Below are positions 12,518 to 26,200 of a DNA stretch of 64,000 nucleotides, in pieces. The translations under genes were made by a program, and so were the position numbers. Each line of letters starts with the position of its first letter. The stretch's first letter is position 1. Under the pieces are notes generated by a model, which saw only the letters and a list, made by a program, of their open reading frames with translations, did not search any database and was not told where the DNA came from. Source of the stretch: Psoroptes ovis (Eukaryota > Arthropoda > Arachnida > Sarcoptiformes > Psoroptidae); NCBI GenBank assembly GCA_002943765.1, contig PQWQ01000011.1, forward strand, positions 1,674,001-1,738,000. Reading direction: 5' to 3'.

Positions 12518-14893
12518 AAAAAATCTAAGGATAACCATCGTTAAAATTTTTCAAAGAATCGAAAAAATCTAAGGCTAACCATCGTCAAAATTTTTGAAAA
12601 AATCGAAAAAATCTAAGGCTAACCATCGCCAAAATTTTTGAAAAAATCGAAAAAATCTAAGGCTAACCATCGCCATCTTTTTTGAAAAAATCGAAAAAAT
12701 CTAAGGCTAACCATCGTCAAAATTTTTGAATTTTTCGAAAAAATCTAAGGCTAACCATCGTCAAAATTTTTCAAAAAATCGAAAAAATCTAAGGCTAACC
12801 ATCGTCAAAATTTTTGAATTTTTCGAAAAAATCTAAGGCTATCCATCGTCATCTTTTTTCAAAAAATCGAAAAAATCTAAGGCTATCCATCGTCAAAATT
12901 TTTCAAAAAATCGAAAAAATCTAAGGATAACCATCGTCAAAATTTTTGAATTTTTCGAAAAAATCTAAGGCTATCCATCGCCATCTTTTTTCAAAAAATC
13001 GAAAAAATCTAAGGCTATCCATCGTCAAAATTTTTGAATTTTTCGAAAAAATCTAAGGCTATCCATCGCCATCTTTTTTCAAAAAATCGAAAAAATCTAA
13101 GGCTATCCATCGTCAAAATTTTTGAATTTTTCGAAAAAATCTAAGGCTAACCATCGTCAAAATTTTTGAAAAAATCGAAAAAATCTAAGGCTAACCATCG
13201 CCATCTTTTTTCAAAAAATCGAAAAAATCTAAGGCTAACCATCGTCAAATTTTTTGAAAAAATCGAAAAAATCTAAGGATAACCATCGTCAAAATTTTTG
13301 AAAAAATCGAAAAAATCTAAGGCTAACCATCGCCATCTTTTTTCAAAAAATCGAAAAAATCTAAGGCTAACCATCGTCAAAATTTTTGAAAAAATCGAAA
13401 AAATCTAAGGCTAACCATCGCCATCTTTTTTCAAAAAATCGAAAAAATCTAAGGCTAACCATCGTCAAAATTTTTGAAAAAATCGAAAAAATCTAAGGCT
13501 AACCATCGTCAAAATTTTTGAAAAAATCGAAAAAATCTAAGGCTAACCATCGCCATCTTTTTTCAAAAAATCGAAAAAATCTAAGGCTAACCATCGTCAA
13601 ATTTTTTGAAAAAATCAAAAAAATCTAAGGCTAACCATCGCCAAAATTTTTGAAAAAATCGAAAAAATCTAAGGCTAACCATCGTCAAAATTTTTGAATT
13701 TTTCGAAAAAATCTAAGGCTAACCATCGCCATCTTTTTTCAAAAAATCGAAAAAATCTAAGGCTAACCATCGTCAAATTTTTTGAAAAAATCAAAAAAAT
13801 CTAAGGCTAACCATCGCCAAAATTTTTGAAAAAATCGAAAAAATCTAAGGCTAACCATCGTCAAAATTTTTGAATTTTTCGAAAAAATCTAAGGCTAACC
13901 ATCGCCATCTTTTTTCAAAAAATCGAAAAAATCTAAGGCTAACCATCGCCATCTTTTTTCAAAAAATCGAAAAAATCTAAGGCTAACCATCGTCAAATTT
14001 TTTGAAAAAATCAAAAAAATCTAAGGCTAACCATCGCCAAAATTTTTGAAAAAATCGAAAAAATCTAAGGCTAACCATCGTCAAAATTTTTGAATTTTTC
14101 GAAAAAATCTAAGGCTAACCATCGCCATCTTTTTTCAAAAAATCGAAAAAATCTAAGGCTAACCATCGTCAAATTTTTTGAAAAAATCAAAAAAATCTAA
14201 GGCTAACCATCGCCATCTTTTTTCAAAAAATCGAAAAAATCTAAGGCTAACCATCGTCAAAATTTTTGAATTTTTCGAAAAAATCTAAGGCTAACCATCG
14301 CCATCTTTTTTCAAAAAATCGAAAAAATCTAAGGCTAACAATCGTCAAAATTTTTGAATTTTTCGAAAAAATCTAAGGCTATCCATCGCCATCTTTTTTC
14401 AAAAAATCGAAAAAATCTAAGGCTAACCATCGTCAAATTTTTTGAAAAAATCAAAAAAATCTAAGGCTAACCATCGCCATCTTTTTTCAAAAAATCGAAA
14501 AAATCTAAGGCTATTGCCTTTGAAAATTTTTCAAAAAATCGAAAAAATCTAAGGCTAACCATCGTCAAAATTTTTGAATTTTTCGAAAAAATCTAAGGCT
14601 ATCCATCGCCATCTTTTTTCAAAAAATCGAAAAAATCTAAGGCTAACCATCGCCATCTTTTTTCAAAAAATCGAAAAAATCTAAGGCTAACCATCGCCAT
14701 CTTTTTTCAAAAAATCGAAAAAATCTAAGGCTATTGCCTTTGAAAATTTTTCAAAAAATCGAAAAAATCTAAGGCTAACCATCGTCAAAATTTTTGAATT
14801 TTTCGAAAAAATCTAAGGCTAACCATCGTCAAAATTTTTGAAAAAATCGAAAAAATCAAAGGTTATAGCAGGTGAAAATTTTTTAAAAACTCG
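12518..14893. repeat. 44-bp satellite, 54 monomers
   Basis: A tandem array with core CTAAGGCTAACCATCG followed by A/T tracts. The core recurs at 12525, 12569, 12613, 12657 and so on to 14857, exactly 53 x 44 bp apart from first to last, so there is no net insertion or deletion. The second half of the monomer exists in several variants: TCAAAATTTTTGAAAAAATC, CATCTTTTTTCAAAAAATC, TCAAAATTTTTGAATTTTTC and TCAAATTTTTTGAAAAAATC. The first and last monomers are the most diverged. The array lies between the convergent 3' ends of ANKS1 and dve. Confidence 0.97.
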
Positions 14894-16904
14894 ATATCTC
14901 GGCAAAAGATGGCGCCAATTAGTCTATGTAGACAACCACCTGTTGATTTTAGATTTGAAAATTTTATGAAATTTTTCTTATTTAAATTTTAAATTAAAAG
15001 ATCTTAAATAAAATACAATGGAAAATTTTTAAAAGTGCTGAATTAATAATTTTTTTATTCATATAATTAATCAATTGAAATTTTCATTGGAAATTGCAAT
15101 TTATCAATCAATTATTATTATTAAAATTACCAAAAATGATGAATGCATTATATTCATATATAAATCAAGATAAATTCTAGAGCGAAAATCATCATGATAA
15201 TGTGATATTCAAAATACATGTGGATGTATGTAGGTGTGTGAGTTTATGTATCTATGATTTGATGAATAATAATATCAATTAAATTAATTATCAATATATA
15301 TGGAATGATCAATTTTCGATGGAGCTTTTCAATGAATTGTGTTTTGTTTGCTTAAATTCAAATATTAAATATGGGTGGTTTAATAATCGATTAATTGATT
15401 AATCAATTAATCAATTAAATGGAAAAATGGCCGAGAAAAAAATCAATCTAATGATTATGTTAATAAATGACAATGATAAAATTTGTATGTGAGAAAATAA
15501 TGTTGGAAAAAAAATTTTAAATTAGTTCAAAATTGCCATCAATATCATTATGCTGTCGTTTGGTTCAAAAGCAAATTGCATCAATTCATAATTATTCAGT
15601 GTGTATTCGTATGTATTCAATTGAATTACAAAAAAAGAAGAATTTGTTCCATAATATTTGCTTTAAAAAAAGTGAAATTATAAGGGATCAATTGATTTGA
15701 ATGGATTGATTACTAATTCATTGGATGGATAAATGGATGCATGTCAAATCATCATCATCATCATCATCAAAAATTATTTGCTTACAATTACATGGACTTA
15801 AGTGTGTAATTAGGACTAATGAGCATGTTAATATGTGTGTATGTGGTTATTTATTCAATTTGAATGGAATCACAATTAATAATTATGATGATAAATAATT
15901 AATAATAATTATTATTATTTCGTAAAAATGAATCAATTAATAAATGTGAATGTTGAGTGTATGGATTTCATTTTCTTGTAAAGATTGCCCAAAGAAAATG
16001 TTAAGCTAAAATGGTCAATTTTAATATTTCTAGATGTTTATGAATTTGTATTGAAATATAATGAAAAAATCGACATCATAATTATTTAAACAATGTTCAA
16101 TCAAGAAGACTAGTGTTTTCAGTGTGTGTGTGTGTTTGAATTCAAATTTTCAATTTCTAAAATGAATATACATTAATTATAATAATTTAAATTCAAATCT
16201 TGGACAATCACAATCATTAAAGATTGTGTGATGTTCAGCAATAAATCAGTGTATTACGGATTTACATTCAAAGTGTAGCGATTATGATATATTCGAATAA
16301 AAAAGATAATAGGCAATGGATATGTTTTGTTTGTTTACACAGAGGTTATTATATTTTTGTTCTTTTTAATTCTTTGATATATATCAATGTAAGTTTATGA
16401 AAGTTTTTGTAATGATAATGTAAGTATTGATGCATTCAAATAGAAGTAAAAGTGTTTATTTATTTCAATTTTTTTTTGTTTGGACAACATACAAGTCATA
16501 CATAATAATAATGAAGATATAAATAATTAGTGCAAAAAATGAAAAAGAAAACCCTGTTTATGTCGATGTGGTGAATATATTCATTATAATAATGATGATA
16601 ATAATAATAATTAGAAAATTTTTCTTAAGAATTGGAATGAACAAAAAAAAAAAAACAAGTCTTAATTCGTATTGAATTGAAATTTATCGTTTTTGAATCA
16701 GTTTAGAGCTTCAAGGAAGGATAGATTTAAAATTTGAATTCGATTCATCAGTCTTCAATTGTTGCTGGTGTTGGTAGATGCCATAAAACGAAATAGAATT
16801 TGGAATGAAAAATTTGTAACGTTATCATTATCATCAAATGGCAGCATATGATTCGTACATCAAACATTTTATGATTATACAGTAATCCAAAAGAAGAATA
16901 TTGA
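14894..16904. other. intergenic region between satellite and dve 3' end
   Basis: Two kilobases with no coding signal. The first 60 bp after the satellite are less AT-rich and include GATGGCGCCAATTAG near 14909. The rest contains short (AT)-, (GT)- and (ATC)-rich runs. It should include the dve 3' UTR: on the minus strand the nearest AATAAA signal after the stop is at 16460-16455, which would give a 3' UTR of about 450 nt. Confidence 0.5.
16455..16460 (-). terminator. candidate dve polyadenylation signal
   Basis: AATAAA on the minus strand, about 445 bp after the dve stop codon. Such hexamers are common in AT-rich DNA, so this is only a candidate. Confidence 0.3.
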
Positions 16905-17273
16905 TCAATGAGCATTAATTAAACGTTCAATATTTAATGCTGATGAATTATGCAAGGATGTATTGGATAATGATGATGGACTGGTATTATTATTATTATT
17001 TGATGTTGTTGTTGTTGATGATGGTGTCGATGCAGATGATGATGCTATCGAATGATTTGCTGTCAGTGATGATAAATTCATTGTGACAGAATTCATGCCT
17101 GATGTACGCTTGAATTTTGCACGTCGATTTTTGAACCAAAATTGAATATTTTTTGGTTCCAATTTAGGAAATTTTTGTCGATAAGGCATTTTATTCAATT
17201 CATCTGTATAACGTACAATTTGACTATGAGCCGGATGTGTATTGCTCATAAACCAACCTTCTAATCTTGGAAC
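16905..17273 (-). CDS. dve: dve last exon (homeodomain 2 C-terminal part and stop)
   Basis: Begins after CAG at 17274 with VPRLEGWFMSNTHPAHSQ and continues through helix 3, IQFWFKNRRAKFKR, then a serine/threonine/asparagine tail ending NIERLINAH and a TGA at 16907-16905. It joins the preceding exon in phase 0 over a 74-bp intron (17274-17347) that splits homeodomain 2 in helix 1. Confidence 0.93.
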   Translation of the reverse strand, partial: VPRLEGWFMSNTHPAHSQIVRYTDELNKMPYRQKFPKLEPKNIQFWFKNRRAKFKRTSGMNSVTMNLSSLTANHSIASSSASTPSSTTTTSNNNNNTSPSSLSNTSLHNSSALNIERLINAH

Positions 17274-20200
17274 CTGATTGATTATTAAATAGAATCGAAT
17301 CAAAATTAGATTTTTTAAAAATATTATTAACAGTTAAAAAATCATACCTCAGACATTGGATCAATAAATGTACGACTTCTACGTGTTCGACGTCCTTCAG
17401 GACTTTCCGGATTATTTGAATTATTCCCGCTATTAGCATTATGATTAAGTGCTGCTAATGAACTAGCAAGACTATGTGATGTCAATAAATTATTATTTAA
17501 TCCACAATTATTAATATTTGTATTGGTTATCGATGTTTGTTCAGTATCATCATCACTATCTTCTTCAATAGAATTACAATCACTGCCATTACCACTGATT
17601 ATGCCAGTACCACCACCACCACCATAATCACGAGATTCAATTTTAAGTTGTACATCTGGTTCCAGTCGTAAATCACCGACATCACTTAAATCTTGATGAT
17701 GTTTTAGATCATTAACAAATTTAAAATCATCACACTCATCACCATCATCAGTTATTTTATCATCAATTTGATTTGGACTTTCAGACAATTTGTTCGGCAT
17801 ACATAATGGATTACGAACCGATAAATCAAGTGTTTGCGTTTCTTCATGTGAATCATTATCTTCATCAAAGCTATAATAATCATCAAGATTTGATCCATTG
17901 CGTGATGCATTTGACATTGGTTCATCATTACATTTACCACTAATACTTGCATCGGAACTAGCTTTACCTGGACTGTGATTGCCGCCACCATTCAGGAAAA
18001 ATTCTGTAGCTAATGCATTGGCAAATGAATGATTGCTTAAATTGGAATCATTCGAAACAAATTTTAATTCGGCTCTTTTATGAGCAGCACGTGCATTTTT
18101 AAACCAATATACAACATTATTGACATCCAGCGGTTTTCGTCCTTTTCGTGATTCCAATGAATTAAGCTCCTTAACATATTCTTGTACTTGACTACGCGAT
18201 GGATGACGATTTTCAGCAAACCATTTATGTAATTTAGGAAGTTCTAATTCTGGATCGAATGATGTACGAATTCGTGTGCGAGAGCTAGTACTAGATGAAT
18301 GATGATTGGTTTGTAAATTTTGATTTCCTGTCATTTTCGTATATGTTTTATCTTGTTGATTCAAACAATTGCCACTAGGACCGCCAATATTTCCGTTGAC
18401 AGGTGATGGACGAACTCCAGTAACGGATGCGGCCGCAGCTGCTGCTGCTGCAGCAAGTGATGAATGTAAGCCAGCAGCTGCAGCAGCCGCTAATGTTGTT
18501 TCATTGCCATTAGCTAAGCTATTCATATCCATAAATAATGGATGATTTGCTGCTGCTGCAACAGCAGCCGCCGCCGCTGCTGCTGATGATGATGTTGCTC
18601 CAGGAGATGGATTACTGGAACGTAATCCAGATAATGAATGTTGTTGTTGTTGCTGTTGCTGCTGTTGTTGTTGTTGTGCAGCCAACGCAAATTGTCGATA
18701 TTGATTAAATACTTGTTGTAAATACCATTGATCAAATCTACGACGGGCATCTTCATTTAATTCTTGTTGCTGTTGTAGCTGCTGCTGTTGTTGTTGTTGT
18801 TGTTGCTCTTGATCACGTCCTCTTATTAATGAAGTAAGTATTTGCTAAGAAAAAGAGAGGAAAAAAAGGAATAAAATTACACATTTAATTAAGAAAAATT
18901 AATTAATCAAGGTGTTTTTTGCTCAAAGTGAACAGAACATCAAATATTAAATTTAATGATGATTCAAAAAAAAAGGTTAATTACAGTTAATAAATCGGAA
19001 TCAGTCTCCATTTGAATATTCGAATGAAATAAACGAAAATATTTTTATGATATGACCAAGTTTTATTTATTTCAATTTTTCAATGATGATGTTTAATTAT
19101 GAGAAAAAAAAATTCAAATTATCAACAAAAACAATGACGATCATCAACACCAATATGATAATTATAACATGAACATCATTATCATTATTATTATCATCAT
19201 CATCATGGGTAATAAAATATCAAATCGAATGATGAAATTGTTCAAAAAATATATTCGTGTGTTTGTTTGTTGTATGAGAAAAACAAATGATTTTGAAAAT
19301 TGAAGAAATTGGAGTTTTCATTAACATGTGTTGTTTGATGATGAGATCATTATTTTTTATTTTTTTTGAAAAAATTTAAAATTTTACATTGTTTTGATTT
19401 GTAAACTGTGAATAACAATGAAATGAAATGAAATAAATCGACCAATGGACTAATCAAACACACGAAATGTTCAAAAATAAATGTGTCTTAGCACATTTAA
19501 AAAAATGTATTAAACTTGACGACAACACCAACAAGTAGTGGTCAAATAATGGCTTAAATTGATTTTAGCCTTAAATCATAGCCATAATCTTATATTGATC
19601 AACAAAAACTGAAAAAAATTTTTCACTGTCACCAGTCATCAAAGTAATCAACGTTTGAATGTACGAATGATTCGTATATCGTCCACAAGCTCTGTGTCAA
19701 ACCTGTTCACTAATTTTTATTTTTTTATATTTTTTTGCTGCCTCAAAGATTAACAAACATTTATTATACCAAATATTACACACACAAACACACACACAGG
19801 TTTACACCGAGTGTTTTTTGCCATAGATCAATTTCGCTTGGATTTTCGTTTTTTCTTTGAAAGTGAAAAAAGGTGCGAATATGATTATGATGATTATGAT
19901 TATTATTGTTATCATCAACAATCATTAATCATTAACATTTCTATTCGTCTGTTTTTTTAGTTTTTTTTCAAATGAAATAATCATAAAATAATTAAAGAGA
20001 AAATCGTATGTATAAGTGTGTAATATTATATGAGTGACCATGACCATTGCTTATGATTATGATGATGATTATATTATTTCTTCAAGATTTTATGACAAAA
20101 ACGTTGAATAGATTTGATTCGAATCGATCAAAGGAAAAATGAAAAATTTTCCTTTTGAATTTTTCTCGAAAAAAATCAAGAAAATCAAAATGCAATCACA

Positions 20201-23200
20201 CATATGAATATGTATTGGATTGTCCGAAAAGTTCTTGCCGATTGACAAATGTAATGTCTATGTGAAAATTGTTGAAAACTTTTTGGGACAATCATTTATT
20301 ATCAATCATCAATCGATCAATGTGTGTGTGTGCATTGAAATCATTGAATATCTTTTATTTTTAAAAAATTTTTTTTTGATGTTATTTTTAGTTAAGATAC
20401 AAAAGTGAAAAAAAATGGTAATAAAACAATATAAATTTTTTTTTTTTTGGAATTTTTTTCCACTCTGTGAAGATGTGCCGATTGTTAATGTCTAATATAT
20501 GTTTGTTTATTTATTGACTTTGAATTTTATTATCATTTGATATCATTGTTATTGTTAGTGCATATCGTGGCTTTGAATTTTGAAAAAATTTTTTGAAAAT
20601 TCAAGCATTTTGAATGTCGAAATAAAGGCAACAAGAAAAATATGACTTTTATTGGTCGAAGATTTCACTTTTTTTTAAAAGAAAAAATTTTAAGAAATTT
20701 TTCTTATCTAAACACACGCTAAATTGAATGGAGAACAATGGATATTTTGTGCAGCCAAATATTCAATAATTTCCCATTTGAATGTCTTAACACTAATACA
20801 ACGAATTTCTCCCTCGAAAGCTTGGAATAAAAGCTTTGAAAATCAAAAGATTATCATGTCTTATTATGGATTATGATGATTATTATTTACGAAGCAAAGT
20901 TGCATTATTCTTAAGCAAAAACATAAAGCAAATGAAATAAGAAAAATTGAATTTAGAAAAACATTCAAAGAGTTTAATCTTAAATCCTATTAAATATTTG
21001 TTTGTTTAGTTTCAATCATGACAAATCTCAACGAACAAACAACGAAAAATATGATGGCTCTCAGCCAGAAATCATTAAGGGTTTTGAAAATGATGATGAT
21101 TTATCTTCACCATGATATATCCAATCATATGGAATCAATCCTTACAAAAGAAAACAAATACTTTTAAAAAATGAAATTTTTTTTCAGAAAAAATCAAGTT
21201 TTCATGGGAATTTTTTGATTTTTTTGAAAATTTTTAAGAAATTTTTAATTATTGAAATACATAGGAGGAAGATATTGATGTGTATTTTACTTTGTTTTGT
21301 CTTTGCCTTTGATGATCAAAATTCGATTAATATTTGATGATGGTGAAAATATCTGAGTATTTTTTCAATCAAAAGATTGAAATTGAATGAATTAAATTTT
21401 TACAAATTTTCATCAGGAATCAGAAAATAAATCATAAAATATGAATGAAATTCATCTGAGAAATATTTGAAAATCTGTGATCGGGAGAATAAGTCGAAGA
21501 GAAGCATCTTTTAAAATAATTCAAAGGTGCAAATAGTTCAGATGAAAATCGGGAAAAACAAAAATAATTTTGTTGAAAGCAAATCATTTTTGAAAAATTT
21601 ATTTTCCACCTTTGATTTTCTCTCGAAATCAAAAACTTTCCGAATTGAACCCGAATCAATAAATCATTCAATTTCAAATTTTTTAGAAATTCAATCAATT
21701 GAATTGATTTTTCAGCTTCGAGTTGGTTCTGTTTGAAATTGAATTCACGAATTGAATTCAATTTTTTTCACGAACCAACCAAAAAACGTATCATAATTCA
21801 TATTTGAAACAATTTGAAAAATGAAACATTGAAAAAATCAAAGATCAAAAATCATTTTTTCTTAATTAAAGAAAATTTTCAATTTTTTAAATTTCTAAAT
21901 TTTGATCAAAAATTTCATTTTTCAAACGTGATACGTTCAAAGGATTCAATCAATTTCATTCAAAGCCCTCAAGGATTATTGAATTTGACATGAATTTTTT
22001 TTTGGCGGGGTTTTCGATGAATCTATCGATTTTTATTTGATTTAAATTAATTTGCTTATCGTAGAAAAATATGGCAAGAAAAGAATTGATTAAATTTTAC
22101 CTGAGTACAAAAATCATAGAAAATTTAAAATTTACAAAATTTAAAATTCAATGAATCTTTCATTTCATATGAATATTTCATAATCATCATTATAATCATC
22201 GAAGAAAACGAGAAGAAATAAAAACAAGAAAATCAACAGGTGTTTGCGGGTAATTGAATCTTTTTTAAACCAGTAGAAATTGCTTCTGAAAAATCTTCAA
22301 TTTCAAATAAACATGAATAATTTTTGGCAGATAAATATATTCATTTTGATTAAGATTATCTTTGAAAATCAAAATGAATGATTTGGGAAAAATAATCACA
22401 TAAATTTTCATGTGATATATGCGTTTTGATTATTTTCTTATTATTATGTTGTCCGAAAAGTTCTTGCTGATTTTCCAATTATTTTCTACGATATAACCAA
22501 CAAAAACTTTTCGGACAACCTATTATTTCGAAAAAATTTATTCAATTATTTTTTATAATCATTTTCATGGATAATTATAAATCATTATGAATAGAATTTT
22601 ATTATTGGTCGGTGAGAATAATCGAAGATTGCATTCATCGTTAATCATTTATTTATTTATTTATTTATTCATTCATTTAATCATTGACTTATCTTTCTAT
22701 TAATTCTCTCAATGTTGTTCACAGCATTTCATTATTTTTTTTTCTTTAAGAAATAAAAAAAATAATTTAAAGATGTGAAAATTACTAAAAATTTTGTGAA
22801 AATTGCTGTTGTTGCTGTTATTACATGAGTGCATGTATTAAACAACAAAATATTACATAATTTTCAAAGATTTTCTTCAAGAAAAAAAGCCGCCAAAAAG
22901 AATATTGTTGTTTCTTTGGTTTGATTATCAGGGTAATCATTATGATTATGATTATTATTGTTTACCTTTTTGATTTCGAATAATTTTCAAAAATAAACTG
23001 AAATAATTTTCAATTATTTTTATTATTCGCTTTCGCGAATTTTATATTTTCTTAAAATTAATATTTATCATTGATAGAAACAAATGATAAGCGTTTGTTC
23101 ACATTTTTCAATTTAATTTTTCAATTTTTCAAAATTCGTATTTAAGATTGAATTGAACGGAATAATGAAATGAAAATACGAATCATAAAACGATTATTAA

Positions 23201-26200
23201 CATGAGAAATTAAGGGAATTTAAGCAGAAGAAAAATATGAAATGAAAAATATAATCATCAAATGATAATAACAAATATTTGGTTGTCCGGAAAATTTTTG
23301 CCGATTTACTAATTGAAAAAACATGCGAAAATTGGCAAAAACTTTTCGGACAACCCAATATACATCTAATGAATGTAATATTTCTTTGATAGAAGATAAT
23401 TTTTTTTTTTTCAAAATGATGCTAATAATCATTTTGTGAATGGCCATTTCTCTAATAAATTGAAAATATTATAAGATAATAAACGATGATGATGATGATG
23501 ATAAAGATATTTTTTGTTTAAAAGGAAAATATAAAAGATGTTTTTGAATTGATCATCTTAAAGATGCGATGCAAGGCTCTTCCCTTTTACGAATATATCT
23601 AACAAATAAAATATTTTCAAAATGAAAGAGCCATGTGAATTTTTTCAATATTTATTTATTTTCCTTGATTTCATATTTTCAAACATCATAAAAAATGATG
23701 CTGATGATGATGATGATGATCAAAAATGGCAAAAAAAAACAATTTATTATTTTATTAGTATTATCATCATCATTATTATTATCTGATTCAACAAATACAT
23801 ATAATAATCATCAATAGAATTGCCGACAAATCGCTTTGTCGTATTCGTCATTTTTTATGATCACATCAATCGTAATCGATCGATGGCTATGTTTTATTAG
23901 GCTAAAACAAAAACGGATGGATGCATAGACACATAGATGTATGTATGGATGAATGTACAAATGAATGAATGAATCGAATTGACGGATGAATAAATGTATG
24001 AATGAATCGATAGATATTCGATCATCCGACGAAAATTCTCAGCAAAATTGAAATTATGACTGAAATAATTTATTTTTCACAAGTTTTTCACGAGTATTTT
24101 TGAATTTTCAAACAATTAGCATGCATTGACAATGGTAGTAGAAATTTGAAAATTTCAAACAAAATATCAATAATCGTAAATTTTTAAAATCTCTAAATGT
24201 AGTATTGTCAAAATGATTGTTTGATAAGATTATTTCGATTTTTTTCAATGAAATTATCAGTAAAAAATAAAGAAAAAATGAACAAAATCTTACCTGATCG
24301 ATGGAAGATCCAGTATTGTTTGTTGCCAATAAATTATATGAATGTGCTAATAGCACTTGAAGAAGTTTATCCTTAAGCTCGTGTGCAGCATTCATTCGTG
24401 GCCTTTGGAAATATTGAATTGGAAAAATTTGGATAAATTTTCAATATATTTTCGAATCGGAGAAAGATTAGACAAAATATCGCTGAAACTTACCTGCATA
24501 AACGTATTCGTAATGTGATAAATGAACAAATATCACTGAATAGATCGCCAATCGTTATTTCACTATTGGTCAAATCACTGATTTGATCCAATGTTAATGA
24601 TTTCCAATGACGTAATTGTATGAATGCTAGAAATTTTTTAAAAAAGAAAACAAGAAAAAAAATGAAATTAAAATTAAAGTTGAAATCATACACAAAATCA
24701 AAAATCAAAAATAATCAAAACAAAACAAAGGGTCATATAACCATGGAAAAATTATATTTTAAACTTGAAAATATTTTCATTACTTGATTAATTTTATTGA
24801 ACTTTGAATGTAATTTTTTCAGATTGATTAATTGAAGTCAATATTCTTTTTAATTAATTAAAGTCTATATTTGTCACCAAAGGTCAAACAAAAAGTCAAA
24901 TTATATGGTCATCATTATTAATTATGGTGAATGGAAACACATGTATCAGATCAATGAATGAATATGTATTTTGATTCAAAATGAATTTGTTTTACATGAG
25001 GATTTTCGCGTATAATTTTGTAATTTATTAATTTCGATTCTCAAATGTCAATGAAGTAACCAATGAAATCAAACTATTTTTAAAAATTTTTCATTTCAAA
25101 AAACAAACAAACAAATAACACACGGCGAAAATATCTTTCGAATTTATGAGAAAGTTTTAAAGATAAATAAATATCGCAAAGTCGAAATATATTTTAAATC
25201 AACCTCAACCTCAAAGAATATGTCTATCCTTTCTGAGCAAAATGTATTTGATTCAAATGAAATGAAACTTGAAATGGAATAAAAAAGAGATATACGCCAA
25301 TAATAATAAAGCATAAATACGCCAAGTCTTGTAACTGTCTATGTATGCTTTAAAATGTATCCACACATATAATAATGATTTTTGAATGAATAAAAAAAAA
25401 GGCGGGCAGGTAAGGTAATATCATCATCATCATCATCGTTTACATAGATGATGCTTTATGATTGGAATAAAATAATAATAATAATAAAAGTGAGAGAAAT
25501 AATAGATAAATAATAAAATAGTAATGTTGTATTTAGAGATGTATTGTAGTATACAAAAGAGAGTGTTAAGCATCGTGTATAGCTTTTAGGTTGGTTGTAT
25601 TATTTATATTTTTCATCAATTTTTTTTTCTTTTTGCATCGACGCCATTGAATGCTGGTTGATGTCTTAGATGATGATGATAATTCAAATAAAGAATAAAG
25701 AATAATACAAACAATAAGTGTATAGCCATACGTTCATATTGAAGAAACAACCTAAGAAATCAACTTTTTCTTGGCTAAGAAGAAGAATATAAGAAATTTA
25801 GTGTATGTTAATGGTAAAACCAAGGAGAAAACAGCTTTTACCAGCCTTCAATGTTTATTTTACATTTTTTCTTGGTTAAACTTGTGTATTAAGTGATTTA
25901 GTTGAAATGAGGCTGCTTAAGATGTGTTCAAGGGAAACCGAATTCGGTGGATGCTTTGATCAAGCCAGAAATACGGCTAAAAGAGTGAAAAAAACACCGA
26001 AATTCGATGCTCTCTTTTCTCTAGTTTTAGTTGATCTCGTTTTAACTATTATTTTTTGTGAAAATAAATAAATGGTATTAAATGGCCCACCTCTTCGGTG
26101 TGTTCGTTTGTGGATGTGGATGATTACCACAATGGATGATAATGATGTTGATGGATGTCGTCGTTGTTTGATTGCTGTTGCTGCTGATGTTGTTTTTGCT

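Larger units (their letters stand above)
18845..24293 (-). other. dve: dve intron (5.4 kb)
   Basis: AT-rich intron between the third and fourth known dve exons. It holds three MITE copies (20215, 22444, 23278), a 13-bp perfect inverted repeat at 22339-22379, and simple repeats. No reading frame here has splice or homology support. Confidence 0.7.

Noticed and set aside
12518..14893. CRISPR-like array of regularly spaced repeats
   Set aside because: The repeats are directly tandem with no unique spacers, in a eukaryotic intergenic region. It is a satellite.
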